Notes: generated by a model not told the origin, from the sequence alone. DNA of 64,000 nt from Staphylococcus pettenkoferi (GCF_026659735.1 NZ_JANSKK010000005.1:124001-188000), one strand, 5' to 3'. Shown: positions 44,169-54,374, counted from the first letter of the stretch. Program-made: numbers and translations.

Positions 44169-44994
44169 AGATTTGGCTTACTGTGAACGTGTGATCAAAC
44201 AACATTCGAAATCATTCTATTACGCCTTCTCCCAATTGCCGAAACAAGACCGTTTAGCCGTGTATGCGATTTATGCGTTTTGTCGCATGTGTGATGATGC
44301 GGTAGATGAAGAACAAGGGTCGATTGATCAAATTCAACGCGAACTTGATCATTTTAAACGAGGAAAGGTAGTTGATCATCCTGTATGGAGAGCGCTTGCG
44401 TGGGTACACGAACGTTATGAGATCAACACTAACTTTTACGATGAGCAGATAGAAGGACAACGAATGGATTTGATGTTCAAGCAACCTGAGACGTTTGAAA
44501 CGCTAGTGATGTATTGTGAGAAAGTCGCTGCGTCGGTTGGCGGGATGTTACTGCCGATATTAAGCCATGAAGTTGATGCGCAACGTTATGCTCAGGCGCG
44601 TCGTCTGGGTGTCGCGATGCAGTTGACGAATATATTGCGCGATGTGGGAGAAGACTATCGTGATTTGCAGCGTATCTATTTGCCACGTCAAATGATGGCA
44701 CACTATGGTGTGACGGAAATGCAAATTGCACAAGGACAAGTGACAAATGGCTTTAAGCAACTCTTTGAAGCGCTGGCGGCTAAAGCGGAAACACGTTACA
44801 AGCAATTTCGTGATGAGTTGTCACATTATAAGAGGGAAGCGAGACTGCCGGTATGCTTATCGGCGACCGTGTATGGAGAAATTCTCAATGTGATTCGCGA
44901 ACATCATTACGATTCACTTTCTCAACGACATGTCGTACCTCGCAGTCGTAAGCAAGCGTTATATCGTAAAGAGAAACATAATGTAGGAGGTTGA
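44158..44994 (+). CDS. crtM: CrtM, dehydrosqualene synthase
   Basis: This 278-residue synthase condenses two farnesyl diphosphates to dehydrosqualene. Both Asp-rich motifs are intact: DDAVD near residue 42 and DVGED near 162. I took the ATG at 44158 after AGGAGG; an earlier in-frame ATG would place that site within the gene. crtN and crtM are coupled as in S. aureus, but with N first. Confidence 0.93.
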   Translation: MKNRDLAYCERVIKQHSKSFYYAFSQLPKQDRLAVYAIYAFCRMCDDAVDEEQGSIDQIQRELDHFKRGKVVDHPVWRALAWVHERYEINTNFYDEQIEGQRMDLMFKQPETFETLVMYCEKVAASVGGMLLPILSHEVDAQRYAQARRLGVAMQLTNILRDVGEDYRDLQRIYLPRQMMAHYGVTEMQIAQGQVTNGFKQLFEALAAKAETRYKQFRDELSHYKREARLPVCLSATVYGEILNVIREHHYDSLSQRHVVPRSRKQALYRKEKHNVGG

Positions 44995-44998
44995 GATC

Positions 44999-46456
44999 AT
45001 GCCTAGCAAAGTAGTAGTTATCGGTGGCGGATTAGGCGGAATCTCTGCGGCGATTACGTTGCGTCAACGCGGCTTTGATGTCACGTTATATGAGAAGAAT
45101 GATCATCTCGGAGGCAAGCTTAATCGTCGTGAACAGGACGGTTTCGGTTTTGATTTAGGGCCTTCACTCTTGACGATGCCTAAAGTGATGGAACGGCTAT
45201 TTAAGCGCAGTGATAGAGAGATGCGTGATTATGTGGACATTACTGAAATCCCCATACAATGGCGTGCCTTCTTTCCTGATGGTGCAAAGATTGATTTGTA
45301 CCAAGATCTCGAACGTATGCAAACGGCCTCGCAATTATCAGAGCGTGATATGTCTGAGTATCGCCAATTTCTTAACTACGCCGGCCGATTAGATCGTTTA
45401 ACGGAACAAGGATATTTCCGACATGGTCTCGATAACTTACGCCAAGTGATACGTTATTATGGACCGTTCAAAGCGCTACAATTCGATGTCTTTCGGACGA
45501 TGCAACAAGCGATTAATCACTACATTAGTAATGCACATTTACGAGATATGTTGGGATATTTTATTAAATACGTCGGCTCCAGTGCCTACGATGCGCCAGC
45601 AGTATTGAACATGATGGCACATATGCAACATGAACAAGGCGTTTGGTATGTCCAAGGTGGTTTGCATAAACTGGCACAAGGAATGGAACAACTTGCGCGT
45701 GATATTGGTGTGCAGATAGAACTGAATGCTGAAATTACCCATGCCACGACAGAGAAAGAGCGTATTGAAAGTCTCGTAGTCAATGGTCAGACTGTGAGTG
45801 CCGATGTGTTCATTTCGAATATGGAGGTACTACCATTTTACCGTCATATCCTTGATTATACGCCGAAACAACTTAAGAAGTGGGAACGCAAATTCCCACC
45901 GGCTAGCTCTGGCTACGTCATGCATCTCGGTTTGGATAAGCAATATTCGCAACTTGCGCATCATAATTTCTTCTTCTCTAAAGATTCAAAGCGCAATTAC
46001 AAGCAAGTCTTTCATGACAAGATGTTACCGACGGATCCGACGATTTACCTCGTCCATACAACTACGACAGATGCGACGCAAGCACCTGAGGGTTCTGACA
46101 ACTTGAAGATCCTGCCTCACATTCCTGCAGGAGTATCCTTTACTGAGGCGAGTTACCAACGTTTCCGTGAACGTGTCTTAGACAAGTTAGAGGCGATGGG
46201 ACTTGAAGGTTTACGGTCGCACATTGTCTCAGAGTATACGTTGACGCCAGATGACTTACACGCACTCTATTATTCTGATGGGGGTTCCATCTATGGCACG
46301 CTGTCAGATCGTCGATTGAATCGAGGGTTTAAGCATCCTAAGCGGTCTGAAGTGGTCGATAATCTATACTTTGTAGGTGGCACTGTTAACCCTGGTGGAG
46401 GTATGCCGATGGTCGTGCTCAGCGGTCAGCAAGTCGGTGAGATGATTCCCGAATGA
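44999..46456 (+). CDS. crtP: CrtP, diaponeurosporene oxidase
   Basis: This 485-residue FAD-dependent oxidase converts the terminal methyl of 4,4'-diaponeurosporene toward the carboxylate. GGGLGGI (8-14), GFGFDLGPSLLTMP, MLGYFIKYVGSS and PASSGYVMHLG are typical of CrtP. It overlaps crtQ by four bases (ATGA). It is a paralogue of CrtN. Confidence 0.92.
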   Translation: MPSKVVVIGGGLGGISAAITLRQRGFDVTLYEKNDHLGGKLNRREQDGFGFDLGPSLLTMPKVMERLFKRSDREMRDYVDITEIPIQWRAFFPDGAKIDLYQDLERMQTASQLSERDMSEYRQFLNYAGRLDRLTEQGYFRHGLDNLRQVIRYYGPFKALQFDVFRTMQQAINHYISNAHLRDMLGYFIKYVGSSAYDAPAVLNMMAHMQHEQGVWYVQGGLHKLAQGMEQLARDIGVQIELNAEITHATTEKERIESLVVNGQTVSADVFISNMEVLPFYRHILDYTPKQLKKWERKFPPASSGYVMHLGLDKQYSQLAHHNFFFSKDSKRNYKQVFHDKMLPTDPTIYLVHTTTTDATQAPEGSDNLKILPHIPAGVSFTEASYQRFRERVLDKLEAMGLEGLRSHIVSEYTLTPDDLHALYYSDGGSIYGTLSDRRLNRGFKHPKRSEVVDNLYFVGGTVNPGGGMPMVVLSGQQVGEMIPE

Positions 46457-47487
46457 AGCGATTACTCTTTCTGATATTTTGCAGTTTACCACTCATATTG
46501 CTGGGTCGAGCGCGCTATATTCAGTCTACGCATTCAGGTGTCAGACGTCAGGTGTCGATTATCATTCCTGCACGAAACGAAGCACATCGTCTTCCTCGGT
46601 TGTTGAAGTCGATTCGTCGTCAGCAACAAGTAGAGGTAGAAGTCATTGTAGCGGATGACCAGTCGACGGATAACACACGAGCGATTGCGCAAGAATATGG
46701 TACAGATGTTGTCGATGTTGAGCCTCACACTTGGTCAGGTAAAAGTTACGCTTGCTACGTCGGGGTTCAAATAGCACATCATGAACGCTTATTATTTATG
46801 GATGCGGATACCTTTTTCACTCATCCCTACGCATTGAAAGATTTCCTGGGAAATGGTCAAAGTCAGGGCGTATTGAGTGTGCAACCTTATCATGAAACAG
46901 GTGGTGCCTTGGAGCGACTCGCTTCTGTTTTTAATATTGTTACGGTTGTCGGTATGAATATCTTTAGTCTCTTGCCTCATATGCAGACGTCTTGTTTATT
47001 TGGTCCAGTCATGTTGACCCATCGAGAAGATTATTGGCGTATCGGAGGTCATCGTGTGGCGAAAGATGCAGTGATGGAAGGTGAGGCGTTGTATCGAGCA
47101 TATGCACGAGCCGGGATACCTATCGATTTGCGTTTAGGAAAAGGTTATGTTCACTTCCGTATGTATCACAGTCTCTCAGAAATGGTGCGAGGATTTCGTA
47201 AGCACATCGCAGTCGGTTCAAGTCAAACGCATCCATGGGTAATGACGTTAGTTATGCTGTGGCTAAGTGGAAGTATGATTGCGGTGGCGTCACGTCGGTT
47301 ATCAGCTCTCCTATGTTATGGTTTGAGTTTCTTTGTTTTAAGCCGACGTGTCATTTCAACACGTCTCAGTTCTATAGTTACGTTTCCACTACATGTGCTG
47401 TTTTTCTTCTACGTTTACGGTTTGTCTTGGTACAGCACAAAGCTACGTAAACAAGTAGAGTGGAAAGGACGACATATAGAGTTATAG
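46453..47487 (+). CDS. crtQ: CrtQ, glycosyltransferase of staphyloxanthin synthesis
   Basis: This 344-residue family-2 glycosyltransferase has an N-terminal membrane anchor, IIPARNEAHRL near 36, DDQST near 71 and MDADT near 116. It adds glucose to diaponeurosporenoate. The C-terminus has further hydrophobic helices. It ends the operon; no aldH gene follows, as in S. aureus where the aldehyde dehydrogenase is encoded elsewhere. Confidence 0.9.
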   Translation: MKRLLFLIFCSLPLILLGRARYIQSTHSGVRRQVSIIIPARNEAHRLPRLLKSIRRQQQVEVEVIVADDQSTDNTRAIAQEYGTDVVDVEPHTWSGKSYACYVGVQIAHHERLLFMDADTFFTHPYALKDFLGNGQSQGVLSVQPYHETGGALERLASVFNIVTVVGMNIFSLLPHMQTSCLFGPVMLTHREDYWRIGGHRVAKDAVMEGEALYRAYARAGIPIDLRLGKGYVHFRMYHSLSEMVRGFRKHIAVGSSQTHPWVMTLVMLWLSGSMIAVASRRLSALLCYGLSFFVLSRRVISTRLSSIVTFPLHVLFFFYVYGLSWYSTKLRKQVEWKGRHIEL

Positions 47488-47632
47488 AATGGTTCATTGA
47501 AGTCTAGATCGTAGTGTTGGGAATGCTGCGGTCTGGTTTTTAAAATGTGAAGCATCACTGCTTTCGAGATTTGATACATAGTCAATAGATGACAATATCA
47601 ACCTGTGAGATAAAAAGATTTGAGATGTTGTA

Positions 47633-48475
47633 TTGAGCAATAAATTTATAATAGATTTCTTCAAAAGAATGGAGTATGATAACTCTAAACTTATTCAGAA
47701 AGGCAGGTCAGACACCACGAACACGCTTGAACATCGATTTAAACAAGAATTAGTTGAAGGAATAATTAAAGGTTATAAAGACTATATTCAAGTTCGTAAA
47801 AAAGCTAACGAAACTTTGAAAATCAGTGATGCATATTGCTATGTTAAGGGAAATCATATTGAGAATCAGATTGCTATTCATTTAGAACACTTATTTGAGC
47901 ATTCTAAAAAGAAAGCAGGATTTAGTTGGAAATTTCTAGAGTTTATGAAAATTAATGATAGTGATAATCATATTTTTTCATTTATTGTGAAAAACGAAAG
48001 GTACTTTAATGAAAATAGAGTTTCTTATGGTAAGAGCCCTTTCCAAGAGGAAACTAAGGAAAAGAAATATTTAAAAGAGCTTATAAACAAAAATAAAGGT
48101 GTAAATACAGAGCGAGTGAGAAGTAAGTTTAAGAAGAGTTATCAACTAGATGCTAATGAATTGTTGTTTAATGAGAGAAAAGAGGAAAGAAATGCAAATT
48201 TCTATATAATAACTTATAACATAGAGTTAACATCTGAAAAATCCTCTTCGATAAAAATATGGTTGCCCATTCCAGAAACAAATACTGCTAAGTTAATTGA
48301 AGATTTAACTTCTATAATGAATAAAGTAATAGAGATTAAAGGATATAATATTAGTGAAGAAGAGATAGAGTTTTTAAAATTTATTCAAGATGAACCAATA
48401 AAAGCAGAAAAATCTGAAAGTGTATTTACTGTGATATTAGATGATGAGGAGAAAGAACAAAACGAGGAAGAATAA
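47633..48475 (+). CDS. Unknown protein paired with an XRE/ImmA-like gene
   Basis: This 280-residue soluble, AT-rich protein has no signal peptide and a strongly acidic C-terminus (DDEEKEQNEEE). I cannot place it in a family with confidence. It lies 19 bases before an XRE/ImmA-like gene, an arrangement common for phage-borne or toxin-antitoxin pairs. The start is a TTG; an ATG 12 codons in is possible, since no clear ribosome site favours either. Confidence 0.55.
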   Translation: MSNKFIIDFFKRMEYDNSKLIQKGRSDTTNTLEHRFKQELVEGIIKGYKDYIQVRKKANETLKISDAYCYVKGNHIENQIAIHLEHLFEHSKKKAGFSWKFLEFMKINDSDNHIFSFIVKNERYFNENRVSYGKSPFQEETKEKKYLKELINKNKGVNTERVRSKFKKSYQLDANELLFNERKEERNANFYIITYNIELTSEKSSSIKIWLPIPETNTAKLIEDLTSIMNKVIEIKGYNISEEEIEFLKFIQDEPIKAEKSESVFTVILDDEEKEQNEEE

Positions 48476-48494
48476 GTGAAAGTGTGATGAACTT

Positions 48495-49658
48495 ATGTTT
48501 TACGGGGAAAATTTGGAAGCGATTAGACTGTTGAATAATAAAAGTCGATGTGACATTGCTAAGGAATTAAAGGTTAATGAACAGACAATATGGCAGTATG
48601 AAACGGGGCGCCTTACACCTAATCTAGGTAAAGTTTTTACCTTGGCATGTATATTTAATGTACAAACACAATATTTTTCTTCAGATTCACCAATGATAGG
48701 TCAGCTTGGTTTAGTTAAGAAAGATTCTATTTTTTATTCTTATAAGGAAAGTGAATATATTAAACCAAGAGAAATCGACCCTCAATATTACGAAGCAAAT
48801 ACATTCAGTACGCTCACTCAATTTATAATGAGTTACTTTCGCTACTATGAAACGATTTTGAAAAAGATAATTATTGAGATAGATAAAACACGTTCGAAAG
48901 AAATCAGTAGAGAAGATTTTATTAAACAGGCGGCTCATATAGCTAGAAGTCACATCACTAATGCAGAATTCAATGAAGAATTATTATTAGATTTTGAAAA
49001 AGCAGGAGTAATGGTCTATGAAAGAAGCTCACTTGATATTGTAAAATCCTATAGTTTTTGGGATTTGGCAGGACATCCTCATATAATAATGTGCAACCTG
49101 AAGAGAGCGGTAGGAAATCAGAATTTAGATCTTGCTTATGAATTAGGATATCTATTACTTAATAGACATGCTGAATTAACTATGGCTTCTGATGATGACT
49201 TCGAAAGATTGAATAGGAATGCCTTTGACTTCACGCGTCATTTTTTATTGCCTCAAAGTGAATTAATCAAAGAGTGTCAGCTGTATAAAAGAATTACGTG
49301 GCGCGTATGGGAGAAAATAGCACATAAATGGAAAGTTCCTGTCTCATTAGTTACACTGCACGCAAGAAAAGCGGGTATTATCTCTTATAAGCAGTACTGT
49401 TATTATGAAGGTAAGATACACGATGGAACACTTTCAAGTAAAAAACAACCACGGGCGAGACAAGCTTTAAAAATGAAAAGTCTTTTAAATCTTATGATTA
49501 AAAGAGGCATTATTTCATCAGAATACGTATTTAATTATTTTAAAATAGAAAATGCATTTCTGAAGAGACTCATATCAATCGATTTAACGCGTTATGATAA
49601 TAAGCCAACCCCAGTTAATTCTAACGTCATTAATTATAAGACTTTGGTTCAGAAGTAA
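48495..49658 (+). CDS. XRE HTH protein with degenerate ImmA/IrrE-like domain
   Basis: This 387-residue protein starts with an XRE HTH (residues 5-60, LNNKSRCDIAKELKVNEQTIWQYETGRL). The middle has the ImmA/IrrE layout, but the expected HExxH is AYELGYLLLNRH (His replaced by Tyr at both positions), so zinc-protease activity should be lost. The later NRNAFDFTRHFLLP matches the family's normal continuation. It could act purely as a regulator or sensor. Base composition is markedly AT-rich compared with crt upstream. Confidence 0.72.
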   Translation: MFYGENLEAIRLLNNKSRCDIAKELKVNEQTIWQYETGRLTPNLGKVFTLACIFNVQTQYFSSDSPMIGQLGLVKKDSIFYSYKESEYIKPREIDPQYYEANTFSTLTQFIMSYFRYYETILKKIIIEIDKTRSKEISREDFIKQAAHIARSHITNAEFNEELLLDFEKAGVMVYERSSLDIVKSYSFWDLAGHPHIIMCNLKRAVGNQNLDLAYELGYLLLNRHAELTMASDDDFERLNRNAFDFTRHFLLPQSELIKECQLYKRITWRVWEKIAHKWKVPVSLVTLHARKAGIISYKQYCYYEGKIHDGTLSSKKQPRARQALKMKSLLNLMIKRGIISSEYVFNYFKIENAFLKRLISIDLTRYDNKPTPVNSNVINYKTLVQK

Positions 49659-49775
49659 GATGAGGTTGTAGATAGTTTAAACTCGCCTTAAACATCGGTC
49701 TATGTTTACTCCAATATAAAAGTGGTACTTAAATAATATGTACATGCATATATTATAGAAGGAGTGATTTACAAG

Positions 49776-50426
49776 ATGGAAATCTTAGTTATCGGTGCAA
49801 ATGGCGCTGTAGGTAGAAAAGTTATTGCGCAACTTAAAGAAACAGGACATCACTCTATCGCATTAGTACGCAAGGAAGAACAAGTATCAGATTTACGTGA
49901 AATTGGTGCAGACCGTGTAATGGTTGGCGATCTTGAAGAAGATTTCTCTGATGCCTTTAAAGATGCGGAAGGTGTGATCTTCGCAGCAGGTTCAGGTGGC
50001 AGCACAGGTGCTGACAAGACAATGATGGTTGACCTATGGGGTGCGAAGAAAGCAGTTGACTATGCGAATAAATATCATATTAAACGTTTCGTGCAACTCA
50101 GTGCGACAGACAGTCTTCACCCTGAAGAAGAGTCAGAAGTGATGAAACCTTATGCGGTTGCTAAACACTTCTCAGACTTATACATTGAAGATTCAGGCCT
50201 CAACTACACAATCGTTCATCCTGGACCACTTCAAGACGACGAAGGTACAGGTAAGATTGAAGTATCAACAGAATTAGAAGACGATCCTAGCAGCTACAAG
50301 ATTCCACGCGAAGACGTAGCAACAGTGCTTGTGAATGCATTGGAAACAGAAGAAGTAGAACATAAACACATCTTTATTCAATCAGGTGAAACGCCAGTCT
50401 TAGAAGCACTTACAGGTGCTAAATAA
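49776..50426 (+). CDS. NAD(P)-binding protein, YhfK/SDR-a5 type
   Basis: This 216-residue atypical short-chain protein has VIGANGAVGRK (5-15) as its dinucleotide motif and FAAGSGG near 74. Such proteins (YhfK, YwnB) bind NAD(P)H; the substrate is unknown. The ATG at 49776 has AAGGAG 11 bases upstream. Confidence 0.82.
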   Translation: MEILVIGANGAVGRKVIAQLKETGHHSIALVRKEEQVSDLREIGADRVMVGDLEEDFSDAFKDAEGVIFAAGSGGSTGADKTMMVDLWGAKKAVDYANKYHIKRFVQLSATDSLHPEEESEVMKPYAVAKHFSDLYIEDSGLNYTIVHPGPLQDDEGTGKIEVSTELEDDPSSYKIPREDVATVLVNALETEEVEHKHIFIQSGETPVLEALTGAK

Positions 50427-50438
50427 TAATAGTATTTT

Positions 50439-50526
50439 GCTCATAAGACGTGTGCATAGGCATTTGAGCCGGAGTGAACTTTCGGCTAAACGAAGCTATG
50501 CCTTTAGCGTCTTATGAGCTTTTTTG
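50439..50526 (+). terminator. Large branched terminator after the NAD(P)-binding gene
   Basis: GCTCATAAGACG ... CGTCTTATGAGC encloses AGGCAT/ATGCCT and AGCCG/CGGCT, and TTTTTT follows. Confidence 0.8.
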
Positions 50527-50617
50527 TTTTTAAAAGGCGTCTTTCAACGATCTCCCTCAAAACCATCCTTCTGTCCTTATTTCCCCGAAAAGACAATTAT
50601 TCTTCAAAATGATTTCA

Positions 50618-50666
50618 TTGACGATAGCAACTATGTTGTAAGATAATTATTTTGTAAACGATTACA
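50618..50666 (+). promoter_or_regulatory. Promoter and cre site of polyol operon
   Basis: TTGACG (50618-50623) and a -10 near 50639-50647 are followed by TGTAAACGATTACA (50653-50666), which fits the CcpA cre consensus TGWAANCGNTNWCA at every position. Placement just after the -10 implies repression by a preferred sugar. Confidence 0.8.
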
Positions 50667-50696
50667 TAATTTAAATACATATAGTGAGGTATTGAG

Positions 50697-52319
50697 ATGA
50701 CTACTTCTGAAATCAAGCAACTGATTGACGCAGGTCAGTTGTCTATTGGTATCGAATTTGGTTCTACACGTATCAAGACTGTAGCGATAGATCCTCAATG
50801 TCGGACGATAGCTACAGGTTCGTTTGAGTGGGAGAATCAATTCAAACAGGGTTACTGGACGTATTCGATGAACGATGTCTGGGTCGGCTTACAGCGAAGC
50901 TATGCTGAGATGACCGATGCCATTAAAGCGCACTATGACACGACAGTGAAACGTATCGCATCATTAGGCATCAGTGGAATGATGCACGGTTATCTCGTCT
51001 TTGATGAGCATGATGATTTACTTGTGCCGTTCCGAACTTGGCGTAATAATAATGCGAATGAAGCAGCAAGTATACTACGCGAAGATTTCCAAGTGAATAT
51101 TCCTGAACGCTGGAGTATTGCGCAACTCTACCAGTCTGCGATTGATCATGAAACACACGTACCGCATGTCCGTTATATGACGACGCTGGCGGGTTACGTT
51201 CACTGGTATCTATCTGGAGAACGCGTACTGGGGATCGGAGATGCTTCAGGTATGTTCCCGATTGATAGCGACACACTTACTTATCGTTCAGATTTGCTTC
51301 AACGTTTTAACACGCATTTTCACGAAGCAGGATATACACAACAAATTGAAGATATCCTACCTGAAGTGGTCGTGGCAGGTCAGTCTGCGGGACGTCTAAC
51401 TGAGATAGGAGCCAAGCTCATTGACCCTAACGAAGAGCTTGCAGCAGGATGCCCAATGTGTGCGCCCGAAGCAGATGCAGCAACCGGCATGGTCGCGACG
51501 AACAGTGTGGCGCCTCGCACGGGAAATGTGTCGGCAGGTACGAGCATCTTCTCTATGATTGTGCTGGAGAAACAAATTCAGCAGCTCTATCCAGAGGTGG
51601 ATATCGTCTCAACTCCAGATGGTTACGAGGTTGCGATGATTCACGCTAACAATTGCACGTCGGATATTAACGCGTGGGTCGGGGTCTTTGAAGAGTTACT
51701 TCAACGTTTAGGTGTGGATTATGATAAAAATCAACTCTTTACAACCTTATTTGAAAGCGCTTTAGACGGAGATGACGATTTAGGTCAATTACTATCAATC
51801 GGTTATGTTTCTGGTGAATTTATTACGGATGTCCCTCAAGGCTACCCGTTATTACTTCGTTCATTAGATAGCAACTTCAATCTCGCGAACTTTATGAAAT
51901 CACAAATTTATAGTGCCTTTGCGACGCTTAAAATCGGTATCGATTTATTAAAAGAGAACGAACAGATTCAAATCGATTCCATGTTAGGTCACGGTGGCAT
52001 TTTTACCACGAAAGAAGTGGCACAACGGTACATGGCGGCTGCGCTCGAAAGTCCGGTAAGTGTGATGCAAACAGCGTCAGAAGGTGGCGCATGGGGCATC
52101 GCAGTGCTCGCACGATATCTCGTCACAGAACACAAAGATCTAGCGCAGTTCCTTAATGACTCAGCATTCGAAGCGTCAGACGCCATCACGATTGAACCGA
52201 CCGAAGCGGAAATTGAGAGTTTCCGAAACTATACAGAGCGCTTTAAAGCGGGAATGGCACTCGAGCACGTGGCAGATCAGCAGTTTAATTCAAATAAAGA
52301 TAGAAAGCGGGATCAGTAG
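50697..52319 (+). CDS. FGGY-family carbohydrate kinase
   Basis: This 540-residue sugar kinase has the N-terminal ATP phosphate loop IEFGSTRIKTVAID (near 18) and GISGMMHG (near 97). It phosphorylates a ketose, probably a pentulose made by the dehydrogenase two genes on. It starts the cre-controlled operon. Exact sugar (xylulose, ribulose or other) cannot be read from the motifs. Confidence 0.85.
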   Translation: MTTSEIKQLIDAGQLSIGIEFGSTRIKTVAIDPQCRTIATGSFEWENQFKQGYWTYSMNDVWVGLQRSYAEMTDAIKAHYDTTVKRIASLGISGMMHGYLVFDEHDDLLVPFRTWRNNNANEAASILREDFQVNIPERWSIAQLYQSAIDHETHVPHVRYMTTLAGYVHWYLSGERVLGIGDASGMFPIDSDTLTYRSDLLQRFNTHFHEAGYTQQIEDILPEVVVAGQSAGRLTEIGAKLIDPNEELAAGCPMCAPEADAATGMVATNSVAPRTGNVSAGTSIFSMIVLEKQIQQLYPEVDIVSTPDGYEVAMIHANNCTSDINAWVGVFEELLQRLGVDYDKNQLFTTLFESALDGDDDLGQLLSIGYVSGEFITDVPQGYPLLLRSLDSNFNLANFMKSQIYSAFATLKIGIDLLKENEQIQIDSMLGHGGIFTTKEVAQRYMAAALESPVSVMQTASEGGAWGIAVLARYLVTEHKDLAQFLNDSAFEASDAITIEPTEAEIESFRNYTERFKAGMALEHVADQQFNSNKDRKRDQ

Positions 52320-53599
52320 TGGGCAAGGATTTAAATACACATAGTCAACGTCAGTTTCTAGGTTTACCGATGATCTTACTCTGGGGTTACGTCGCGGTTG
52401 CGATCTTCATGACAGGAGACGGCATTGAACAAGCCTTCCTGTCGAAATACATTAGGATGCTTGGCTTTGACAGTGGGCAAGCAGGGAATGTCTTGACGAT
52501 TTATGGTTTCATCGTTGCCATCGCGTCTTGGATGTCAGGTGTACTGGCCGAAATCTTCAGCCCACGTCGCGTGATGATCTTCGCCTTTATCATGTGGATT
52601 ATCTTTCACGTCGGCTTCCTCGTTCTCGGCCTCGAGCAACAAAGCTACCCAATGATGCTCATTATGTACGGCATTCGTGGACTCGCCTATCCAATGTTTA
52701 TTTACAGTTTCGTTGTGTGGATTACCTACTCTGCACCACGCTATAAACTTGCCTCAGCAATGGGTTGGTTCTGGGCGATGTATTCTATCGGTATCGGCGT
52801 GATAGGAACGTACTTACCGAGCTTTACGATTCCGTGGCTCGGTTACATGGGCACGTTATGGTCATCAATTATCTTTATCCTTATCGGTGGTTTGCTCGCG
52901 ATGTTCTTGGTAAAAGACAAGCAAGGTGCGCAAAGTGAAGCACAGCAGCTGACTAAGAAAGAGATGTTAGGCGAATTTGTTAAAGGGATTACGATACTCC
53001 GCAATCCACAAGTGGCGATCGCTTGTCTCGTGCGAATCATTAACCAACTCTCACTCTTTGGTCTCGTCGTCTTCATGCCAAGTTTCTTTACAGACCATGT
53101 TGGTTTCTCGATGGCACAATGGTTGAGAATCTGGGGTGTGATGTACATTGTGACCATCTTTACGAACCTCTTCTGGGGCGTCGTAGGTGACAAGATTGGT
53201 TGGATTCGCCAGGTACGTTGGTTCGGGTGTATCGGTATGGCGCTATCGACTTTAGCGTTTTACTACATACCATTGTGGACCGGCCCGAATTTCTGGGTTG
53301 CTCTCATCGCAGCTGTCGTCTTCGGTTTCGCAGTGGCAGCATTCGTGCCGATGTCAGCCATTTTCCCAACACTAGAGCCGGAGAATAAAGGTGCGGCAGT
53401 ATCAATCCACAATTTATCTGCCGGTCTTAGTAACTTCATGGGTCCATTGATTGCGAGAGCTGCCTTGCCTTTAGGTGGCACGCGCGCAGCCATCTGGGCT
53501 TTAGCGGTATTCTACATTATCGGGTTCGTATTGACCTTCTTTATGAAAGTCCAACAACCTCAACAAACTATAGAAAGAAAGGTGTCAGAACATGACTAA
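52319..53599 (+). CDS. MFS polyol/sugar permease
   Basis: This 426-residue MFS transporter has 12 helices, of the group that includes ribitol and arabitol permeases (RbtT/DalT). Its GTG start shares a base with the kinase stop. Position between kinase and dehydrogenase makes it the uptake system for the same polyol. Confidence 0.83.
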   Translation: MGKDLNTHSQRQFLGLPMILLWGYVAVAIFMTGDGIEQAFLSKYIRMLGFDSGQAGNVLTIYGFIVAIASWMSGVLAEIFSPRRVMIFAFIMWIIFHVGFLVLGLEQQSYPMMLIMYGIRGLAYPMFIYSFVVWITYSAPRYKLASAMGWFWAMYSIGIGVIGTYLPSFTIPWLGYMGTLWSSIIFILIGGLLAMFLVKDKQGAQSEAQQLTKKEMLGEFVKGITILRNPQVAIACLVRIINQLSLFGLVVFMPSFFTDHVGFSMAQWLRIWGVMYIVTIFTNLFWGVVGDKIGWIRQVRWFGCIGMALSTLAFYYIPLWTGPNFWVALIAAVVFGFAVAAFVPMSAIFPTLEPENKGAAVSIHNLSAGLSNFMGPLIARAALPLGGTRAAIWALAVFYIIGFVLTFFMKVQQPQQTIERKVSEHD

Positions 53600-54374
53600 T
53601 ATTATTGAACAATTTAAATTAAACGGTAAAGTAGCCATCGTCACAGGAGGTGCAATGGGCTTAGGTCAAGCCATGGCTGAAGCACTCGCGCAAGCAGGTG
53701 CAGACATCGTCATCGCCGATATCAACCTTCCACTCGCGAAGAAGACCGCGCAGAAGATTAGCGAGGCTGAAGGTGTGAAGACGACTGCGATCGAAACAGA
53801 TGTGACAGATCCGCAAGCTGTCAATCAAATGGCAGAAACAGTCGTAGAGGAATACGGTAAGATTGATATTCTCGTGAACAACGCCGGCATGACAATCAAC
53901 GAGAAAGCGGAGGAGATGTCTTACGAGAACTGGAAGAAAGTCATGGATTTAAACTTGAACGGTATCTTCCTAGTCGCTCAAACTGTAGGTAAAATTATGA
54001 TCAAACAAGGCTATGGTTCAATTATCAATACGTCTTCTATGTCAGGCCTTATCGCAAACAAACCACAAGAACAATGTTCTTACAACGCGTCTAAAGCAGG
54101 CGTGATTATGTTGACGAAAAGTCTAGCGATGGAATGGTCTAAGTATGGAATTAAGGTGAATACCATTGCGCCAGGTTACATGAAGACTGAATTGACGAAA
54201 CCATTCTTCGATGAAGGTGGCGCAATGATCGACGATTGGATGGGCTTCACACCAATGGGACGCCCAGGTGCACCACACGAATTGGGCGGTATCGTCGTTT
54301 ATCTCGCATCCGATGCCTCATCATTCGCACAAGGAAGCGTGTTTACAATCGATGGTGGTTATACAGCGTTGTAA
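53592..54374 (+). CDS. SDR polyol dehydrogenase
   Basis: This 260-residue classical SDR has TGGAMGLG (near 19-26), NNAG near 98 and the YxxxK motif in YNASK. It probably oxidises the imported polyol to the ketose that the kinase phosphorylates, as in D-arabitol or ribitol pathways. It overlaps the permease by eight bases. No regulator gene is in the unit. Confidence 0.83.
   Translation: MTNIIEQFKLNGKVAIVTGGAMGLGQAMAEALAQAGADIVIADINLPLAKKTAQKISEAEGVKTTAIETDVTDPQAVNQMAETVVEEYGKIDILVNNAGMTINEKAEEMSYENWKKVMDLNLNGIFLVAQTVGKIMIKQGYGSIINTSSMSGLIANKPQEQCSYNASKAGVIMLTKSLAMEWSKYGIKVNTIAPGYMKTELTKPFFDEGGAMIDDWMGFTPMGRPGAPHELGGIVVYLASDASSFAQGSVFTIDGGYTAL

Noticed and set aside
50439..50526. Riboswitch
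   Set aside because: It follows a stop codon, ends in a T run and matches no known aptamer; a terminator explains it.
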